This document shows, in pieces, positions 21,601 to 31,849 of a stretch of DNA of 64,000 nt. The DNA is from Cyanophora paradoxa (taxonomy: Eukaryota > Glaucocystophyceae > Cyanophorales > Cyanophoraceae). How positions within the stretch are numbered: position 1 is the stretch's first letter; each line of letters starts with the position of its first letter. The stretch covers positions 186,001 through 250,000 of the forward strand of contig QPMI01000542.1 in the NCBI GenBank assembly GCA_004431415.1, read 5' to 3'. The notes beneath the pieces are model-generated. The model searched no databases. It saw only the letters and a program-made list of their open reading frames with translations, and was not told the DNA's origin. The position numbers were made by a program, and so were the translations under genes.

Positions 21601-22136
21601 GTGCCGCATAGCGCAGCATTCGCAGATGGGCTAGTGCAACAGCGGCCGCGTACGGATGGAATCCCGGCGCCAGCACGCCTGCACGCGGGCCAGACCGTCC
21701 TTCTCGACGTGCCCATGGACTTCGCGCAGCCCGTGCCGCTCACCGAGCAGCGGCAGCAGAAGCCGGGCGCGGGATACACGTACACGCACGCCGGACACAC
21801 GCACGACGGGAACGTGCGAGCGCATCACCACCGACCGAACTACCGCACCGCTTCCAACGCCCGGAAGCTCGAGCGCCAAAAGACAGCACGCCGGCCGCGG
21901 AACGACCGGCGGATCGCACGCGCGGCGCGGCGCGGCGCGCGCAGGAGGAGGTCGAAGCGGACCCGCACAAGCACCCGTCGAAGCGGACCCGCACCGCCAA
22001 CGCGCACTGCACCGCCATATGCATCAGCTGCAGGGAAGGTGCGTTTTCGGAGGGCCGCGCGTCGCCGGTAGCGGAAGCCGGCTCACGCGGGCGCCCAGAG
22101 GAGACGCACGGGCGGGATCTCGGGCCCTCGGCGGGC

Positions 22137-23850
22137 GTGAGGACGATCCGCGTCTTCGTCTCGAGCACATTCAAGGACGGGCACGCCGAGCGGGACGCGG
22201 TACCAGTCAACCACAGCGCCGTACCCCGGCTCCGCCTGGTCCGCCCCGTCCGCCGGAACGTTCCGCCGCGCCGCTGAGAGCGACCGCAGGCCCTCGCCGG
22301 CCGCGGCCTCTTCTTGAACGTCGTCGTCCTCCGATGGGCGCGCCCGGCGCCCCGCCGCCCGCCTCGTACCCCCCTCGCTGCCCTCGCTGAGGCCCTCCCC
22401 CCGCAGGGCATCGCGGAGGGGGCGGCGGAGAGCGGCGACGTCGTGCGCATGTGCCCCGCGTACCCCTCCGACCGGGGTACAGAGTCTGACCCCCCTCCGC
22501 AGCTTCTTGAAGTGGGGGACCGCAGCCCGAGGGGGGACCCGAGGAAGCGTACCCCCACGCCTGCGTGACTGAGCTCGAGATCCTCCTGGGAGCCTTCGTC
22601 GACCCCGCGGTATTCCCGGCTTCGACGTACCCCCGTGCTCTTGTTGCGACGTACCCCCGCAGGGCCGCGAGCGGGTCCGGAGGGGTACGAGCAAGCTCTA
22701 CTTCGTGGCGCCAGCGTCTCTGGCTGGAGGAGGCGCGCCTCTCCCGCGAGGCCTTCGCCTCCGCCCGCCGCCGCGTCTACGTCCATGTAGGTACACCCTC
22801 CCTCCGAGAATAGATCCGAAGGCCGAGCGGGGGGTAGAGGTGCAGGGTGCCTTCGCCCCCCTGGACGTGCCTCCTCGTCACCGGCCCCTCTGGGACGGGT
22901 ACGCCCTCTCTTCCACTCTCGCATTCTTCTTCTGAGCCGAACTCACGCCCCTGCAGGCAAGAGCGGTCCGCCCCGTCCCCTCCTTCCACTCCGCCTCTAA
23001 ACCCGCGGTAGCCTTGCTGGCGAACTGGGCGGGGAGCTGGGCGCGCCGGTACCCCCCGCGACGCCCTCATCCTCCACTTCGTCGGCGGCTCCGCGCGCTC
23101 CGCCCGCCTCTCCAACCTCGTCCAGTACCCCCCCCCCGCGTCCTCCACGAGATGGGTACGCCGCTTTCCCCTTCGATTTCCGTACCACTGCCTAACTCTT
23201 GGCCCTAACTCAGGGCGGCTGCGAAAGGCGGCGCCCTCCTGCGGCTGCAGGGTTCGGTCGGGCCCCGCGGCCCTCGGCTGTCCGCCCGCTCCCGACCGAA
23301 CCCCTCCGCAGTCGCTGACACTCCGAAACCAGAGGCGGCGAACGGCCCGGCGGACCCGTACGAGGACTTGGGGGAGTACGGGCGCGCCGCGCGGCTCTAC
23401 GGCGAGGCCCTACAGGCGCGGCCGTACCCCCCCCTTCGATTCCGTACCCCCCTGATCCCTCGGGGGCAGGCGCGGGAGCGGGGGCGAGGCGGAGCCTCCT
23501 CTCAGGTCCCTCCCCCCCTTCCCCCGAGCCGCCGCCGTTCGCCCCGAATCTAGATCTCAGGGCGGCCTCAGGTCGCGGAGACGCTGCACGACACGGCGCG
23601 CCTCCACTTCAAGAGGCCGAGTCCCTCTTCCGGGTACGCCGCTCGCCCCGGGATCACCGTACCCGGCCCGAAAGGGCAGCAGAGGGCCCTCGGCTTGCGC
23701 GAGGCGGCGCTCGGGCCGGCGCACCCGGACGGTGCTCTAACCCCCTCCGAATCCCGTACCCCCTCTTAAACACGTACCCCAGTCGCGGAGACGCTGCTGG
23801 CGCTGGCGGAGCGCCTGGAGGCCGAGCCCGAGCTCCTACCCCTCTCTTTG
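22137..23850 (+). pseudogene. NACHT-TPR STAND NTPase, nephrocystin-3-like, decayed
   Basis: Spliced pieces follow the NPHP3/TEP1-like order. First comes a DUF4062-type start, RTIRVFVSSTFKDGHAERDA (22137-22200), then FLNVVVLRW|GIAEGAAESGDVV across a GC-AG intron (22338-22406). A Walker A follows, LLVTGPSGTGKSALLANW, assembled from exons ending at 22898, a 9-nt exon 22957-22965, and a third starting 23012. Then comes LILHFVGGSARSARLSNLVQ (~23065-23125), as in NACHT proteins. Kinesin-light-chain-type TPRs end it: LGEYGRAARLYGEALQAR, VAETLHDTARLHFKR, and ALGLREAALGPAHPDV|AETLLALAERLE. These families are regulatory ATPases or scaffolds. Decay is suggested by the lack of a clean frame between the Walker exon and LILHF, loss of nearly all of the NACHT helical domain, and direct joining to a WD40 tail. 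A start may lie upstream (ATG near 21715), but that exon is uncertain. Confidence 0.6.
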
Positions 23851-23857
23851 AGTGCCG

Positions 23858-24868
23858 ATGGGCGGGCACACGGACTTTGTCCTCGCCCTCGCCCGCTCCG
23901 ACGCGACGGAGACGCTGTTCTCCTCCTCCCAGGACTCCACCATCAAGGTACCCCCCATGCCCCGCCCGACCCTCGGCGCCGCTGACGGGCCCGCAGGTGT
24001 GGGACCTGATGCGATGCGAGGAGTTGGGCATGCTGCGGGGCCACAACGGCTTCGTGCGCTGCGTCTCCGTCACCCCCGACGGGCGGTACCTCTTCTCCGG
24101 TGCGGCCCCGTACCCCGCTCTCCACTCCGACTCTGTACACATCGTCTGTCTCAGGGGCGCAAGACTCGACGATCCGGATGTAGGACACGCGGAGCAACGC
24201 CTGCATCAAGGTCCTGCAGGTGCCGTACCTCCTGCAGCCCCGGCGCCTGTACCCCCTCGAGCGCGGGGCGCAGGGCCACCAGCGGGAGATCTACTCGATC
24301 GTGGCGCACAACAACATGATCTTCTCCGGCTCCGAGGACAACACGGTACCCCCTCATCCCCGCATGAAGCTGTACCTCCGGCTTATCTCTTACGCCCCAG
24401 GTCCGGGTCTGGTCACAGGCCTGAACGGCTTCCAGGCTACCCGCTCCCGCATGGCCGCCCACGCCGACTGGATCTCGTGCGCCCGCCCCGCGCCCCTCCC
24501 CGGCCCCCGTACCCCCCGCCGACGCCTTCCCCCCCGCCAGGTCGCTGCTGGTGGCCGCCGAGCCGCGCCTTCTCATCTCCGCCTCCCGCGACTCCACGAT
24601 CAAGGTACCCCCCGCCCCGTGCTTCCTGTACCCCTCCCCCTCACGTCCTCGCAGGCGAGGGACCTTGACGCGTTCATCGACGTTCCGGCCTCTCTGGGCG
24701 AACACAAGGGCCCCGCTACCCCTGCCCTGCCCGGCCTTCGCCGTACCCTCTCGCCGATCCCGTACCTCCCCCCCATTGAACTCGATCGTGCTGTCGCGGA
24801 ACCGCCTCCTCTCGAGCTCCTGCTTCAATGACCGGACCATTAAGGTGCACAACCCGGGCCGCGCCTGA
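23858..24868 (+). pseudogene. KIF21-type WD40 tail, pseudogene copy
   Basis: It is homologous to the WD40 exons at 49.77-51.35 kb, beginning MGGHTDFVLALARSDATETL. The third WD repeat reads IRM-stop-DTRSN because TGG is TAG at 24181-24183. After VRVWSQ it jumps directly to LNGFQATRSRMAAHADWIS, so the exons for three WD repeats are deleted. Later blades are also damaged: VWDLDAP is ARDLDAF, and the terminal VWEG is VHNPG. It ends near 24868. It is fused in order behind TPR exons, an arrangement not expected of KIF21 and probably produced by rearrangement. Confidence 0.75.
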
Positions 24869-24956
24869 CTCTTGAGAGCCCGGCCCTCCGCCGGCCACTG
24901 CGCCGCGGGCGGCTGCCCAGCCACTTAGTACTAGTTTTGTGCTGTACTAGTAACGT

Positions 24957-25100
24957 TCACGCGGTGATCTTTGAAGCTGCTGCAGCGAACGAAGCGGAGG
25001 CAGCATCGAATTCATCGAGAGCGTTGTGTGTGAGGGCAATTCGGAGGCTGCCCGCAGAGAGATATATATTCCCACTGGGCCCTTCGAATTCATGTTCGAG
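24957..25100 (-). pseudogene. F-box/LRR gene remnant (LRR exon 5)
   Basis: The minus strand reads LSAGSLRIALTHNALDEFDA then ASASFAAAASKITA, matching the fifth exon of the F-box/LRR genes (for example LPLAGSLRQAIINQ...ASFAAAASRITALNV). No other F-box exon is nearby. Confidence 0.7.
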
Positions 25101-25588
25101 CTCTAGATCTGTTTCCCATATCGGCCCCCTTCCCGGCCCCAACCGGTACCTTGCTTCCGAAGTTTCGCTTCCCCACTGAGCCAGTCCCCGGTCCCGACTC
25201 CCGCGGGCTGCTTTCCAGTGCAAGTAAACTCTTCTCAGGCACCTTACAAGCTTACAAGCTTAAGTCGCATATGATCGAGGTTTATAATTAGAATTCGAGG
25301 GCTTACTTGGGGGGCCGCTGCGGGAGCTCGCCCCCCGCGCCGCCTCGAATTGAGAGCGATCGCGAGCCTCGGAGGCGCTCGCATCCGTGATCCCCGGCCC
25401 TCGAAAATTAGAACCGGGACAGGGGGGGCGCGTCGCTGGCTGCAGCTGCGCGTTCGCACGGGTACATGCACAGTCAGTGCGGCCAGAAGAGAGGGCGCGC
25501 CTAGGCAACCTAAAGCTAGGAGCGCCCGATGAACGAGGCGCCCCCTAATCGGCCGTCTAAAGTTAAAGACGGCCGGGAGGAAATAAGC

Positions 25589-26197
25589 TTAAAAGGGGAG
25601 TGCGCAGAACGTACCGCAGACGCACTGCGGGCACTTCTGCCACTCGTAGATGCCGTCTGCGCAAAGCCCCCTGACCGTTATGGCTCGGTTCCGGCAGGCG
25701 GCCTGGCCGTTGTTGGCGGACGGGCACCTGCGAAAAGGCTGTGAGTGCCGCAGTGCATGGAACCGGCGGGCGGATCGACCGCGAAAGCGCTAGCGCTAGC
25801 TGGCCATGGGCGCGCCACTCGCAGTTCGCGGCCTCCGTGGCTGTGCATGCGTAGCAGTTGAGGGTGTTCCCGCAGTTGACCGTGGCTGCGCGATCGCGAG
25901 CGGCGAGTCAGCGCGCGGGTCGAGAATACAATATAATTCTGCTCGTGCGCGCGCGCGGCCGGCCGGCGCCGGCGCGTGCGCACGAAGGAGATTCAGGCGC
26001 CGGCGGCCTGCGGGGGCGATCATTAATATTTCTCGGCGGGAGAGCGCTAGCGTTTTTCCGAGGCGCGCGCGCGCACCGGGGCTCGCCTGCTGGACGTCTC
26101 CCGCGAGCTCGCGATCGGCCTCCGGCTCCGCGGCGCGCGCGAGGCCCGCCAGGGCCGCGAGGGCGAGGACGGTGAAGAGGGCGGCGGCGGTGCGCAT
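25589..26197 (-). CDS. Small secreted Cys-rich protein, PSI-domain-like
   Basis: Exon 1 starts at 26197 with MRTAAALFTVLALAALAGLA, a strong signal peptide cut near RA|AEPEADRELAGDVQQASP. After a GT-AG intron comes TVNCGNTLNCYACTATEAAN then CEW. A GC-AG intron (TG|GCGCGCC...CGCAG) leads to CPSANNGQAACRNRAITVRG, LCADGIYEWQKCPQCVCG and FCALPF, with the stop at 25589-25591. The spacing CxxxxNCYxC...NCEWC resembles the PSI (plexin-semaphorin-integrin) cysteine fold of extracellular proteins. The mature product is about 85 residues with ten or more cysteines. The splice model is by eye but keeps the frame and the cysteine pattern. Partner and role are unknown. Confidence 0.55.
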
Positions 26198-26229
26198 TTT
26201 CGGCTGCGTGCGAAGATCGGACTGGTGAG

Positions 26230-26520
26230 CGAGCGCGAGCGGAACGCCGGGAAACGAGAGGCAAGGGAGGGGCGAGGGGTAAGGGGAAAGGAGAGGGAAG
26301 AGGGAAAGAAAGGCAAGGGGAACCTTGGAGGGAAGAAGGGGAAATTAAAGGAGGAAGGAGATCGCGTCACGGCGTGGAAAGGCCTAGGGCCCGGGGGGAG
26401 GAGGGAAAGAAGAAGAAGAGGAAGGGGAGACGAGGAGGGGAAGAAAGCAAGGGAAGAAGGGGGAAAGGAGGGAAGGAGCAGGAAAGAGGCTTAAAAGGCT
26501 AGGGAAAGAAAGGACGGAAG
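26230..26520 (+). repeat. Purine-rich tract
   Basis: Almost purely GGGAAAGG-type sequence on the plus strand. Pieces are shared with 31190-31270 (GGGAAACGAGAGGCAAGGGA, GTAAGGGGAAAGGAGAG) and with 31635-31680 (GAAATTAAAGGAGGAAGGAG). No gene. Confidence 0.75.
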
Positions 26521-26559
26521 GAGGAGCTCGGGCTCAAGGCGCCTCCGCCCCGCCGCAGC

Positions 26560-27180
26560 ACTGAAATTTTAACACTCCAAAGCTCATTCCCCTGCGTCAG
26601 AGCGGGCGCGCAGGAGGGCGCCGGGAGCGGTGGGAGAGGGGACTCCGGGAGGGCCTGCTGGGGGAGGGGGTCTCGTCGGCGGCCCCCAGGCCCGGGGGCA
26701 GCCCCTCCGCCCAGAAAGATGCGCCCCTCCCAGCTCACCTGCCCCCGCCCTGCAGCTGCCCGCTGAGCGAAGCAGTGGCACCGGGCGGCGGGCGGCGGGG
26801 CGGGGCGGGGCGGGGCGGACGCGGAGGGGCGTGGCGGGGCGGCCGGGGCGGCGGTCGGCGGCGAGGGTCGCGTGGTGGGCGACGAGGAACTCGAACGAGG
26901 CCGCCAGCAGCGCCCCCAGCCGCCCCGCCTCCCCGAACACCTGCCCCCGCCCCGCCCCCTCAGCTGTACACCCCGAAGGCGCTGGGGCGGGGCGGGGCGG
27001 GGGTACGGGTCGGCTGCGGGCTCGCCCCGGGGCGGGGGGTACGGGCACCGGTCCTCGGCGAGGCGGCGGACGAGGGCGACGAAGGCGGCGTCCGTGTCCG
27101 CCACCAGCTCCGCCATTCCTGCCTGCAGCTGGCTCGCCCGGGCCCCCGGTTGGGAAACGGTCGTCGAAAAATACCCGAGA
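26560..27180 (-). pseudogene. GT41 glycosyltransferase C-terminal fragment
   Basis: The minus strand carries only tail exons of the GT41 gene: MAELVADTDAAFVALVRRLA (~27050-27125), LGALLAASFEFLVAHHATLA (~26850-26940) and VSWEGR. The catalytic exons are absent. It sits head to head with a KIF21 fragment at about 27190, exactly as in the 42.4-43.2 kb copy. Confidence 0.75.
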
Positions 27181-27194
27181 GGCATCTATAGCTA

Positions 27195-27480
27195 ACCGTA
27201 GTAACCGTCTAAGCTTTCTGCGCCCCTCCCCGGCCCCCGGTTCCCCCACCGACGCGGTACCCCCCGCCAGGTCGCTGCTGGTGGCCGTCTAGCCGCTCCT
27301 CCTCACTGAGTCATCTCCGCCTCCGTCGATTCCACGATCAAAGTACCCCTAGGCCTGCCCCGCGCCTCCTGTACCCCTCCATTCTCACGATCTCGCAGTC
27401 TTGGGACCTGAACGTGCCCTTCGACGTACTAGGCCTCTCTGGCCATGGACGGCTACGAGGGCCCCGGTACCCCGTCTTGG
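27195..27480 (+). pseudogene. KIF21 WD40 fragment, degraded
   Basis: It contains the intron and exon around SLLVA of the WD40 gene, but the exon reads SLLVAV-stop and the following ISASRDSTIK is disrupted. A trace of the next blade (DLNVPFDVLGLSGHG) follows. It joins the GT41 fragment through the word AACCGTCTAAGCTTTCTGCG, also present at about 42990. Confidence 0.7.
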
Positions 27481-27598
27481 TCTTTTGCGCCATCTCCGCT
27501 CCTAACCGCCGCCGCGCCAGAGCTGTGCAGAGTGTGCTGAGGGGTAGATAGAGGTGCAGGTGCAGGTCGATTCGGAAAGTTGCCAGAAAGTATCTTAG

Positions 27599-29429
27599 CT
27601 ATTCGTACGAGATTTGCACGTAGAGTAGAGCTCCTTGGAGTGCGCTGCGTGTGTCGGCATCTGCAGCCGCGGCGGCCTCGCGCCCGAGCACGAGGCGGTG
27701 CAGGTGTTTGAGGGAACCAACGGCGACGAGCCCGCCCGCGGACTCGACAGGGAGCGGCGACTTGACGGTGAGCTCCCGGAGGGAGGGCACGTCGGATGCG
27801 AGCCGCTGCGGCAGCAGAAGAGCTCAAAAAGAGAAGCACAGCATTTGCCCGCGGCACGAAGGTTAACAAGCGTCGAGAACTCGAATATTAATTCAATTGC
27901 TGACCTTCAGAAAAGAGCCCGGAATTACGTCCTCGAAATCCGTGTACCCCAGGGTAAGGGAAGTGAGGCTCGTCCACTGCTTCAAGGAGAGCCGAGCCAA
28001 GGCCGAGTAGGTCGTCGAGGGCACCATAAGAGACAGGTGCTACATTTGGAGTCAAGGGAGCCGGAAGCACATTGTTCACGTCAGGTAATGCTTACTCTCA
28101 ATGCAGTCAGCTTCGAGGCCGCTGCAGCAAACGATGTTGAAGCCGCTTCATCGTCGCACGAGGGCCTGAGGATTGCACGTCGCAGGCTGCCGGCGAGGGG
28201 CAAGAGCGCCGAGATGTCCGCTGCGCCGTCCATTTGAAGAAAGACGTACTCCAGCTGCCGCATGCCGCTGAGGAAGCCAGTATGCATGTGATCCATATCG
28301 GCAGAGTATGCTGATCGAAAATCCTGTTGTGAGGCGAGCTCGAGAGCCAATTTGATATAAACTCACGAGTCTCTCACCGCGCAGAGAGGCGAGGCAGGAG
28401 AGCGGTTGCAGGTCCGCTTCGGAAGCGATTTGCCACAATTTTGAGCCCTCTCCATTGCAGAATGCTGAAGAATATAGTCGAAAGAGGAAAAGAATTCGAA
28501 GCGCTGCTGATTGCTAAATCAAAGCGCACATAGAGCCAGCTGATCCAACTGCTGGAAAGCGGCAATTGACGAGAAGACGGGAAGCAGGTCGTCTTCGAAC
28601 ATGACACCACATCGCAGCCGCTTGAGAGTGGTGGCCAGCGGTGCGAGGGTTTGCAGAGTTTCGAGGGTCAACGGGAAGCTGAGCGCAGCGCGGAATTTGA
28701 CAGCGTGAGCAGTGAGCGAAATTTAGAACAAAACAATGCAGCGTTGCCCACTGGTTCAGCTCCAACGCCTGCAATGGAAGCGAAGCCAACGCCTGCAGGG
28801 CGCCCTGGACGATCGGCCCGGACACCATTGTGATATTTGCCTCCAGCCAGTTCTCCGATACTCCCAAAATGTGCAACTGAAAGTGCGAATTCGGATGATC
28901 ATGAGATCAGATTCAGGAATCGAGGGAAAGAAAATTTAGATCGAAAAAACGCCGGAAAACGATATGATACCTGCTCGAGTGCAGAAAAGTTCTGGATTGC
29001 ATGCAGCACAGCTGGGGCAATGGTGCCGTCGAATGAAATGCCCAGCCGCAGCTGCGTGAGCTGCTTGCCGAATGACTTGCACAACTTGATGAAAGAATCG
29101 TTGCCGAGGTCAGCGTTCGCCAGAACAAGAGAGCGCAAAGCTTCTTGGCGCTTTTTAGGCTGGTCGAGAAGCGCATCAATGAATCTGTCGCTGGCTGGCT
29201 GGATGCAGATGCGCTCCCAGAGGCTGGGCTGCTGCGCGAGGCTCCGGAAGCGGCGGGAGACGTGGCTGAGCCGCACGAGCTCGTCGAGATTCTGATCGGT
29301 GCAATGACGGGAGCCGGAGTACTCATGGATCGACCCGGTCTCGAAGTAGCTCCGCTCCGACGCCTCGCCGATGATGCGCGTGACGAGCTCGTCAGGCATC
29401 GCATCGAACGGGCTGCCGCCGGCCGCCAT
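27599..29429 (-). CDS. F-box/LRR protein, copy 1
   Basis: A seven-exon gene on the minus strand. Exon 1 (29429-28971) begins MAAGGSPFDAMPDELVTRII and carries the F-box (PDELVTRIIGEAS...LVRLSHVSRRFRSLAQQPSLW). Later exons are leucine-rich: ITMVSGPIVQGALQALASLP (from 28876), LTLETLQTLAPLATTLKRLR, ASEADLQPLSCLASLRG, SGMRQLEYVFLQMDGAADIS, SLKQWTSLTSLTLGYTDFED and LTVKSPLPVESAGGLVAVGS, ending VQISYE and stop. F-box proteins bind Skp1 and present substrates recognised by LRRs to SCF ubiquitin ligases. All exons keep frame with GT-AG borders, so the copy looks intact. The in-frame sequence upstream of the ATG is also open, but it only offers TTG/GTG. Confidence 0.75.
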
Positions 29430-29439
29430 CACCGCCGCC

Positions 29440-30350
29440 ACACGCGAAAGCGCCGCCGCGGAGCTCGAGGCTGCGGACAAAATCGCAGTTTCTGGCTTCA
29501 AACTCAGGATTGCAATTTAAACCGGCGCTGGCAGTGAACTCTGAAAATTAATTTCTCGAAGCGCTACAGATAGCTTTATAGACCTCGCGGACAGAGGCGG
29601 CGTGACAGCAGAAGCAGCAGCAGTTATATTAATTTATACAATTACGTTGCTCATTTTCGATTTGCGGCTCGAGTATTAATTGTCGTGACATTTGCAATTA
29701 GTGGGCGCAAGAATAACTTCATAGATTTGAACGCGCGCGCGCGCGGCAGATCTCGACGCGTATTGATGCGCACCTGCGGCGGCGGCCGTGCACGTGGAGC
29801 CATCTCCGGATCCTGGCCTTCCGAGTGAGCGAAGGGCGTCGATCGCGACCGCGCAGAGCCGCGGCGGCATGGTTCGAAAGTTCGCGGACCTGCCGCCGGC
29901 GCGTCTCCCGCTCTCGCCCGCTTCGACGCCCGCTCGCGTGCCATTTTTCTTCAGAGCACTGCAGATGTAGAGACGCAACGCGTACGAGACTCTGGGATTC
30001 TCGTCAGCGCGCGTGATCCACGACGATCGCGAGCAAGGTATCCATACGTATACGACGCACCTTGACTAACCAGACGCCCTGCTCGCTCACGCGATCGTGG
30101 AAGACTTGAGCTTGCAAATGTACGTGCCGCTGGCGCCGCGCGCTTAATTGAGCTCGTGTACGTATTTAATTAATTTCCTGTAGTGCCAAATTAAGGTACC
30201 GGTGTAATTCCTGGATCCCCTCTAGCTGATCACATGATCGAATCATTTTTGGGTTTTTTCCCTCTGAAATAATTTCTGGTGATCATGATCATATATCCCC
30301 TCTTACAGTCTCCTCTTAATCCCCTCCCTTGCATTTCCTCCCCTTAACGC
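29440..30350. other. Intergenic upstream of F-box copy 1
   Basis: AT-richer than the surrounding genes, especially 30130-30340 (several TTAATTAA words). No gene seen. Near 29860-29950 it carries a GACCTGCCGGCGGCGCGTCTCC word that recurs upstream of every F-box gene here, so part of it is probably promoter. Confidence 0.5.
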
Positions 30351-30559
30351 GCCCCAAGCTCAAGGCGTCCCCGCTCCGCGCCAGCACTGAGCGTCGGAGC
30401 GGGCGCGCCGGCGCGACCACGCATGCCATGATGAGCTCGAGGGGGCCAGGGGCGATGGGGGACGGTGCCGCAGTGCATGCGAGGGCGTGCTGGGGGAGAG
30501 GGGTCTCGTCGGGATGGGCCGGGGGGGCGTGCGGGGGAAGGGGGGTCTCCGAGGCTCGT

Positions 30560-30900
30560 CCGGGGCCCCCAGGCCCGGGGGCAGCCCCTCCGCCCAGAAC
30601 GAGACGCGCCCCTCCCAGCTCACCTGCCCCCGCCCTGCAGCTGCCCGCTGAGCGAAGCAGTCACTGAGTGGCACCGGGCGCCGGGCGGCGGGGCGGGGCG
30701 GGCGGGGCGGGGCGCGCGGGCGGCCGGTCGGCCGCCGGGCGGGGCGGGGCGGGGCGGGGGGCCGGGGCGGCGGTCGGCGGTGAGGGTCGCGTGGTGGGCG
30801 ACGAGGAACTCGAACGAGGCCGCCAGCAGCGCCCCCAGCCGCCCCGCCTCCCCGTACACCTGCCCCCGCCCCGCCCCTAAGCTGTACCCCCGAGGGGAGG
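30560..30900 (-). pseudogene. GT41 C-terminal fragment
   Basis: The minus strand reads VYGEAGRLGALLAASFEFLV then AHHATLTADRRP and an upstream VSWEGRVSFWAEGLPPGL block, tail exons of the GT41 gene. No catalytic exon is present. Confidence 0.7.
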
Positions 30901-30939
30901 GGGGAGAGGGCCCGGCCTGCTTCTGGACGCGGTTATCTT

Positions 30940-31070
30940 TGAAGCTGTAGCAGCGAACGAAGCGGAAGCAGCTTCATCGAGAGCGTCGTGTGTCACAGTG
31001 TGAGGGCACTTCGGAGGCTGCCCGCAAGGCTCCACTAGGCCCTTCATGTTCAGGCAGATCTAGATGTACA
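30940..31070 (-). pseudogene. F-box/LRR remnant
   Basis: The plus strand words CGGTTATCTTTGAAGCTGTA and GCAGCGAACGAAGCGGAAGC match the end of LRR exon 5 of the F-box genes on the minus strand, like the remnant at 24957. It directly follows a GT41 fragment, and the junction differs from those of the other copies. Confidence 0.65.
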
Positions 31071-31308
31071 GCAGCCGCTGGGAAGGGCAAGGCCTAAGGC
31101 AGCGCGGGATCGGGGAACCCCTGCGTCGGAACGGCCGACGTCGGCCCGGAGGCGATGGCCATGGGGGAGGGGAGGGTTCGAAGGCCGGGAAACGAGAGGC
31201 AAGGGAGAGGGCCGAGGGGTAAGGGGAAAGGAGAGAGAGGAGGGAAAGAACGGTAAGGGGAACCCCGGAGCAGGCCTAGCTATAGGAGAGGAAAGGATCC
31301 GGAGTAGT

Positions 31309-31413
31309 AGGATTTGCATTAGCTCACAACAACAACTACTAGGAGTTTCACATCGCTCAGCTTATCTCTCCGACTAAATAACACTGGGGACCGTCGAGTG
31401 CTGTGCTCTGTCT
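31309..31413 (-). repeat. Dispersed repeat, inverted partner of 1027-1131
   Basis: Matches the reverse complement of 1027-1131 with a few mismatches. No coding content. Confidence 0.8.
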
Positions 31414-31499
31414 ACGATTGGTTGCGAGGTTGTGCTACTTATACTGAATACCTAACGACTTACACAAACGGCCTAGTTATACTATCATCTATAACTAGG

Positions 31500-31800
31500 G
31501 CTAGCTTTGGCAATGAAGGGCGAGAAGGTGAGGTAGAAGGGCTGAGTTGAGAGGGAGAAAGGGGAAGCTTGATGCGCACGCCGTCGGCCCCCATTGGAGC
31601 CGTCGGCTCGACGAGAGGAAAGGATCCGGAGGGAAAAGGGGGAAATTAAAGGAGGAAGGAGATCGCGGGGAAAGGCCTAGGGGGGAGGAGGGGAAGAAGA
31701 AGAGGAAGGGGAGACGAGGAGGGGCCCGGGGAAGAAAGGAGAGGGAGGAAGGAAAGAAATGTAAGGGGGAATGTAATAAAGAAATGGAGGACGATCGACA
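31500..31800 (+). repeat. Purine-rich tract 2
   Basis: GGGAGGAGGGGAAGAAGAAG-type sequence, partly shared with the tract at 26.2-26.5 kb. No gene. Confidence 0.7.
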
Positions 31801-31849
31801 GATCGACAGAGTCTGTCGGTAAAATTCGTCAGAATCCGTCGATCGATTT

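Noticed and set aside
21740-22924. 394-codon minus-strand ORF
   Set aside because: It is antisense to exons with DUF4062-like and Walker A motifs on the plus strand and has no recognisable domain.
26230-26494. Lys/Glu/Arg-rich ORF in the purine tract
   Set aside because: A simple-sequence product; the tract is a dispersed purine repeat.
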